Source: Aalborgiella sp043740415
Lineage (GTDB): Bacteria; Pseudomonadota; Gammaproteobacteria; Burkholderiales; Burkholderiaceae_C
Reading direction: 5' to 3'
DNA: 9,052 nucleotides
Assembly: GCA_043740415.1 (NCBI GenBank)
Contig: JAYUCJ010000142.1
Coordinates: forward strand, 1 to 9,052
Each line of letters begins with the position of its first letter. Positions within the stretch are counted from its first letter, which is position 1. Shown here piece after piece: positions 5,629-9,052 of the stretch. A program made the position numbers and the translations under genes. A model generated the notes under the pieces. It had not been told where the DNA came from and did not search any database. It worked only from the letters and a program-made list of their open reading frames with translations.

Positions 5629-7731
5629 ATGGCTCGCATTACACCTATCGAGCGCTATCGCAATATTGGTATTTCGGCGCATATTGACGCTGGTAAAACC
5701 ACCACGACTGAGCGCGTACTTTTTTACACTGGCGTGAACCACAAAATCGGTGAAGTTCATGACGGCGCTGCCACCATGGACTGGATGGAGCAAGAGCAAG
5801 AGCGTGGTATCACGATTACCTCTGCAGCAACGACCTGCTTCTGGAAGGGCATGGACGGTTCACGTCCAGACCACCGCATCAACATCATCGACACCCCGGG
5901 CCACGTTGACTTCACGATTGAGGTTGAGCGTTCTATGCGCGTGTTGGACGGTGCTGTGATGGTTTATTGCGCCGTGGGCGGCGTGCAGCCACAGTCTGAA
6001 ACCGTCTGGCGTCAGGCGAACAAGTACAAAGTGCCACGTTTGGCGTTTGTGAACAAGATGGACCGTACCGGTGCCAACTTCTACAAAGTCGTTGAAGGCA
6101 TGAAGTTGCGTCTGAAAGCGACACCTGTGCCTATCGTGATTCCAATTGGCGCTGAAGAAAACTTCACCGGCGTGGTTGACTTGATCAAAATGAAGGCCAT
6201 CATTTGGGATGAAGCTTCGCAAGGTATGAAATTCACCTACGAAGACATTCCTGCTGACTTGCTGGCAACGGCAAAAGAGTGGCGTGAAAAGATGGTTGAA
6301 GCTGCGGCTGAAGCCACCGAAGAATACATGAACAAATACCTTGAAGAAGGTGATTTGACTGAAGAGGAAATCATGGACGGTATTCGCAAGCGTACTATCG
6401 CCAGCGAAATCCAACCTATGCTGTGCGGTACAGCGTTTAAAAACAAAGGCGTACAACGCATGTTGGACGCTGTGTTGGATTTCATGCCTTCACCGGTTGA
6501 CATTCCGCCTGTTAAAGGTATTGATGATGACGAGTTGCCTGTGGTGCGTAAAGCCGACGACAGCGAGAAGTTCTCTGCTTTGGCATTCAAATTGATGACC
6601 GATCCGTTTGTGGGTCAGTTGACTTTTGTGCGCGTTTACTCTGGCGTCTTGCAAAAAGGCGACACCATTTACAACCCAGTTCGCGGCAAAAAAGAGCGTA
6701 TTGGTCGTATCGTGCAAATGCACGCCAACGAACGTCAGGAAGTCTCTGAAATCCGTGCGGGCGACATCGCTGCTTGCATCGGCTTGAAAGACGTCACAAC
6801 TGGCGAAACATTGTGTGATCCATCAGCGATCGTGACGCTTGAGCGCATGATTTTCCCTGAGCCTGTGATTACACAGGCGGTTGAGCCAAAAACCAAGGCT
6901 GACCAAGAGAAAATGGGTATTGCTTTGCAGCGTTTGGCGCAAGAAGATCCGTCTTTCCGCGTGAAAACCGACGAAGAATCCGGCCAAACCCTGATTGCAG
7001 GTATGGGCGAGCTTCACTTGGAAATCATTGTTGATCGTATGAAGCGTGAGTTTGGCGTTGAAGCCAACGTGGGTAAGCCGCAAGTGGCGTACCGCGAAAC
7101 CATTCGCAAGACCATCGAAGATGCTGAAGGTAAATTCGTTCGTCAATCCGGCGGTAAGGGTCAATACGGTCACGTTGTGCTCAAAATTGAGCCGAATGAG
7201 CCGGGCAAAGGCATTGAGTTTGTGGATGCGATCAAGGGCGGAACGGTTCCTCGTGAATACATTCCTGCAGTTGAAAAAGGTATCAATGAAGCGGTGACGC
7301 AAGGCGTCTTGGCTGGCTACCCAGTGGTTGACGTTAAAGTGACTCTGCACTTCGGCTCCTACCATGATGTTGACTCGAATGAATTGGCGTTCAAAATGGC
7401 TGCTATCTTTGGTTTCAAAGAAGGTTGCCGTAAAGCAAGCCCGGTGATTTTGGAGCCAATGATGGCGGTTGAAGTTGAGACGCCTGAAGACTACGCTGGT
7501 AATGTGATGGGCGATTTGTCCTCACGTCGCGGTATGGTTCAAGGTATGGAAGACATGGTTGGCGGCGGTAAGGCTATCAAAGCTGAAGTGCCATTGTCCG
7601 AGATGTTTGGCTACTCAACCACGCTACGCTCAATGTCTCAAGGTCGTGCTTCCTACACCATGGAATTCAAGCACTACTCTGAAGCACCGCGCAATGTGTC
7701 CGAGGCTATCATGGCTTCTCGCACAAAGTAA
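5629..7731 (+). CDS. fusA: Elongation factor G
   Basis: A protein of 700 residues, close to the usual length. EF-G is the cytosolic GTPase that drives translocation and, with RRF, ribosome recycling. G-domain motifs are AHIDAGKT (17-24), RGIT (59-62, Thr62), DTPGH (88-92, catalytic His92) and NKMD (142-145). Downstream come the domain II region with GRIVQMHANERQEV, domain III with GMGELHLEIIVDRM, domain IV with QSGGKGQYGHVV, and domain V with EPMMAVEVETPEDYAGNVMGDL. The start is ATG at 5629, six bases after AAGGA (5618-5622). An in-frame GTG at 5596 would add 11 residues (MWVVCVCKGKI) with no family support and is rejected. Fusidic-acid and catalytic regions look intact. It is the third gene of the str operon and is followed by a large hairpin. 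Confidence 0.98.
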   Translation: MARITPIERYRNIGISAHIDAGKTTTTERVLFYTGVNHKIGEVHDGAATMDWMEQEQERGITITSAATTCFWKGMDGSRPDHRINIIDTPGHVDFTIEVERSMRVLDGAVMVYCAVGGVQPQSETVWRQANKYKVPRLAFVNKMDRTGANFYKVVEGMKLRLKATPVPIVIPIGAEENFTGVVDLIKMKAIIWDEASQGMKFTYEDIPADLLATAKEWREKMVEAAAEATEEYMNKYLEEGDLTEEEIMDGIRKRTIASEIQPMLCGTAFKNKGVQRMLDAVLDFMPSPVDIPPVKGIDDDELPVVRKADDSEKFSALAFKLMTDPFVGQLTFVRVYSGVLQKGDTIYNPVRGKKERIGRIVQMHANERQEVSEIRAGDIAACIGLKDVTTGETLCDPSAIVTLERMIFPEPVITQAVEPKTKADQEKMGIALQRLAQEDPSFRVKTDEESGQTLIAGMGELHLEIIVDRMKREFGVEANVGKPQVAYRETIRKTIEDAEGKFVRQSGGKGQYGHVVLKIEPNEPGKGIEFVDAIKGGTVPREYIPAVEKGINEAVTQGVLAGYPVVDVKVTLHFGSYHDVDSNELAFKMAAIFGFKEGCRKASPVILEPMMAVEVETPEDYAGNVMGDLSSRRGMVQGMEDMVGGGKAIKAEVPLSEMFGYSTTLRSMSQGRASYTMEFKHYSEAPRNVSEAIMASRTK

Positions 7732-7755
7732 GTTTGGTAATTTAGGTTGTTATAA

Positions 7756-7812
7756 AAATAATAGCGATAGAGGCAATAAATACGCCGGCTAGCGCTATTA
7801 TTTAGTGTTTTT
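7756..7812 (+). terminator. Long hairpin with T tract between fusA and tuf
   Basis: AAATAATAGCG (7756-7766) is the exact reverse complement of CGCTATTATTT (7793-7803). Inside, TAG (7768-7770) pairs with CTA (7789-7791) and GGC (7772-7774) with GCC (7784-7786), leaving a nine-base loop. TTTTT follows at 7808-7812, four bases after the stem. The outer stem is AT-rich and the T tract is offset, so partial termination or attenuation before tuf, or an RNA processing site, are all possible. I found no convincing separate tuf promoter after it. Confidence 0.55.
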
Positions 7813-7833
7813 AAGCTGTCTACGACGATGTGC

Positions 7834-7900
7834 CGCCCTGTTCCCGTGCGGGGCGAACCAGCAATATCGTGTAAACATTAAACCAATACACGGGAATGTT
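7834..7900 (+). promoter_or_regulatory. Structured tuf leader with competing pairings
   Basis: CGCCC (7834-7838) can pair with GGGCG (7851-7855), or CCC (7843-7845) with GGG (7850-7852). Further on, CGTGTA (7868-7873) pairs with TACACG (7887-7892), while AACATT (7874-7879) pairs with AATGTT (7895-7900). These two six-base pairings interleave, so they form either alternative hairpins or a pseudoknot. They end seven bases before the tuf ribosome site AGGA (7908-7911). No known riboswitch class is recognised. Confidence 0.35.
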
Positions 7901-7917
7901 CTTTTATAGGATTCAAA

Positions 7918-9052
7918 ATGGCAAAAGAGAAATTTGTACGCACCAAGCCCCACGTCAACGTCGGCACCATTGGTCACGTTGACCACGGTAAAACCACACT
8001 CACAGCGGCGATCACAACAGTGTTGGCGGCTAAATTTGGCGGCCAGGCAAAAGCCTACGACCAAATCGACGCAGCACCGGAAGAAAAAGCACGCGGTATC
8101 ACCATCAACACCGCCCACGTCGAATACGAAACAGCCGCACGCCACTACGCCCACGTTGACTGCCCAGGCCACGCTGACTATGTGAAAAACATGATCACCG
8201 GTGCTGCCCAGATGGACGGTGCCGTCTTGGTCTGCTCCGCCGCTGACGGTCCAATGCCGCAAACCCGCGAGCACATCTTGTTGGCCCGACAGGTTGGCGT
8301 GCCTTACATCATCGTCTTCTTGAACAAATGCGACATGGTTGACGACGAAGAGTTGTTGGAACTGGTCGAAATGGAAGTCCGCGAGTTGCTCGACAAGTAT
8401 GACTTCCCGGGCGACGACACCCCCATCATCCGTGGTTCAGCCAAGCTGGCCATGGAAGGCGACAAAGGCCCCATGGGCGAAGAAGCCATCATGAAGCTCG
8501 CTGACGCATTAGACAGCTACATCCCAACGCCAGAGCGCGCGGTGGACGGTGCTTTCTTGATGCCCGTGGAAGACGTGTTCTCCATCTCGGGTCGCGGTAC
8601 GGTTGTTACCGGTCGTATCGAGCGCGGCATTGTCAAAGTCGGCGAAGAGATCGAAATCGTCGGCATCGTGCCAACCGTCAAAACCACCTGCACCGGCGTT
8701 GAAATGTTCCGCAAACTGCTGGACCAAGGTCAAGCCGGTGACAACGTCGGTATCTTGCTGCGCGGCACCAAGCGTGAAGACGTCCAGCGTGGTCAAGTGT
8801 TGGGCAAGCCAGGCTCGATCAAGCCGCACACCCACTTCACCTCGGAAATCTACGTCTTGTCAAAAGACGAAGGCGGCCGTCACACCCCCTTCTTCAACAA
8901 CTACCGCCCCCAGTTCTACTTCCGTACCACGGACGTGACCGGTGCGATCGAGTTGCCAGAAGGCAAAGAAATGGTCATGCCAGGCGACAACGTGTCGATC
9001 ACCGTCAAGTTGATCAACCCGATTGCGATGGAAGAAGGCTTGCGCTTCGCGA
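7918..9052 (+). CDS. tuf: Elongation factor Tu, 3' end outside the window
   Basis: The gene runs off the window after 378 codons; about 18 residues of a usual 396-residue protein are missing. EF-Tu delivers aminoacyl-tRNA to the ribosomal A site as a GTP complex. Motifs are GHVDHGKT (19-26), RGITI (59-63, Thr62), DCPGH (81-85, catalytic His85) and NKCD (136-139). Domain II follows with FSISGRGTVVTGRIERG, and domain III with GGRHTPFFNNYRPQFYFRT. The start is ATG at 7918, six bases after AGGA (7908-7911). Codon use is clearly richer in C-ending codons (GTC, ATC, GAC, ACC) than in fusA, rpsG and rpsL, unusual for adjacent highly expressed genes of one operon and suggestive of gene conversion with a second tuf copy. 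Most betaproteobacteria carry two tuf genes; this one has the str-operon position (tufA-like). Confidence 0.97.
   Translation, partial: MAKEKFVRTKPHVNVGTIGHVDHGKTTLTAAITTVLAAKFGGQAKAYDQIDAAPEEKARGITINTAHVEYETAARHYAHVDCPGHADYVKNMITGAAQMDGAVLVCSAADGPMPQTREHILLARQVGVPYIIVFLNKCDMVDDEELLELVEMEVRELLDKYDFPGDDTPIIRGSAKLAMEGDKGPMGEEAIMKLADALDSYIPTPERAVDGAFLMPVEDVFSISGRGTVVTGRIERGIVKVGEEIEIVGIVPTVKTTCTGVEMFRKLLDQGQAGDNVGILLRGTKREDVQRGQVLGKPGSIKPHTHFTSEIYVLSKDEGGRHTPFFNNYRPQFYFRTTDVTGAIELPEGKEMVMPGDNVSITVKLINPIAMEEGLRFA

Overview
The window looks like a betaproteobacterial chromosome segment, most likely Burkholderiales and by protein character close to Comamonadaceae. The evidence is the rpsL-rpsG-fusA-tuf (str operon) order and the typical sequences of S12, S7, EF-G and EF-Tu. 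The family-level guess rests on recollection of such proteins, not on a search.

Layout, all genes on the + strand. (1) Positions 2 to about 190 are a fragment of a GC-rich (about 63% over the first 180 bases) response-regulator receiver domain. It stops abruptly inside an adhesin repeat, so this is either an assembly chimera or a real rearrangement. (2) Positions 191-1197 are the 3' part of a trimeric autotransporter adhesin: five near-identical 75-bp repeats, then diverged repeats, a YadA-type neck and a YadA-type membrane anchor. Its 5' end is missing. (3) Positions 1326-3779 encode a large TPR protein with a C-terminal GT41 (O-GlcNAc transferase/SPINDLY-like) domain, followed 33 bases later by a small SAM-dependent methyltransferase (3813-4340). 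(4) A clear intrinsic terminator (4348-4379) closes this block and directly abuts the promoter of the str operon. (5) rpsL (4536-4913), rpsG (5089-5562), fusA (5629-7731) and tuf (7918 to the window end, incomplete) follow. All three intercistronic gaps carry inverted repeats.

How the genes may work together: the adhesin repeat region is very rich in Ser, Thr and Asn, with 20 N-X-S/T sequons that I counted between 199 and about 830. A cytoplasmic GT41 enzyme and a methyltransferase lie immediately downstream. This suggests a surface-adhesin glycosylation cassette next to the translation operon. It is an inference from proximity and family, and the sequons may simply reflect the five-residue repeat consensus. 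The str operon encodes two 30S proteins and two elongation factors. Its leader and gaps contain foldable elements where translational or attenuation control is plausible.

There is no gene-free stretch longer than 300 bases. I saw no tRNA, rRNA, CRISPR array, insertion sequence or replication origin.
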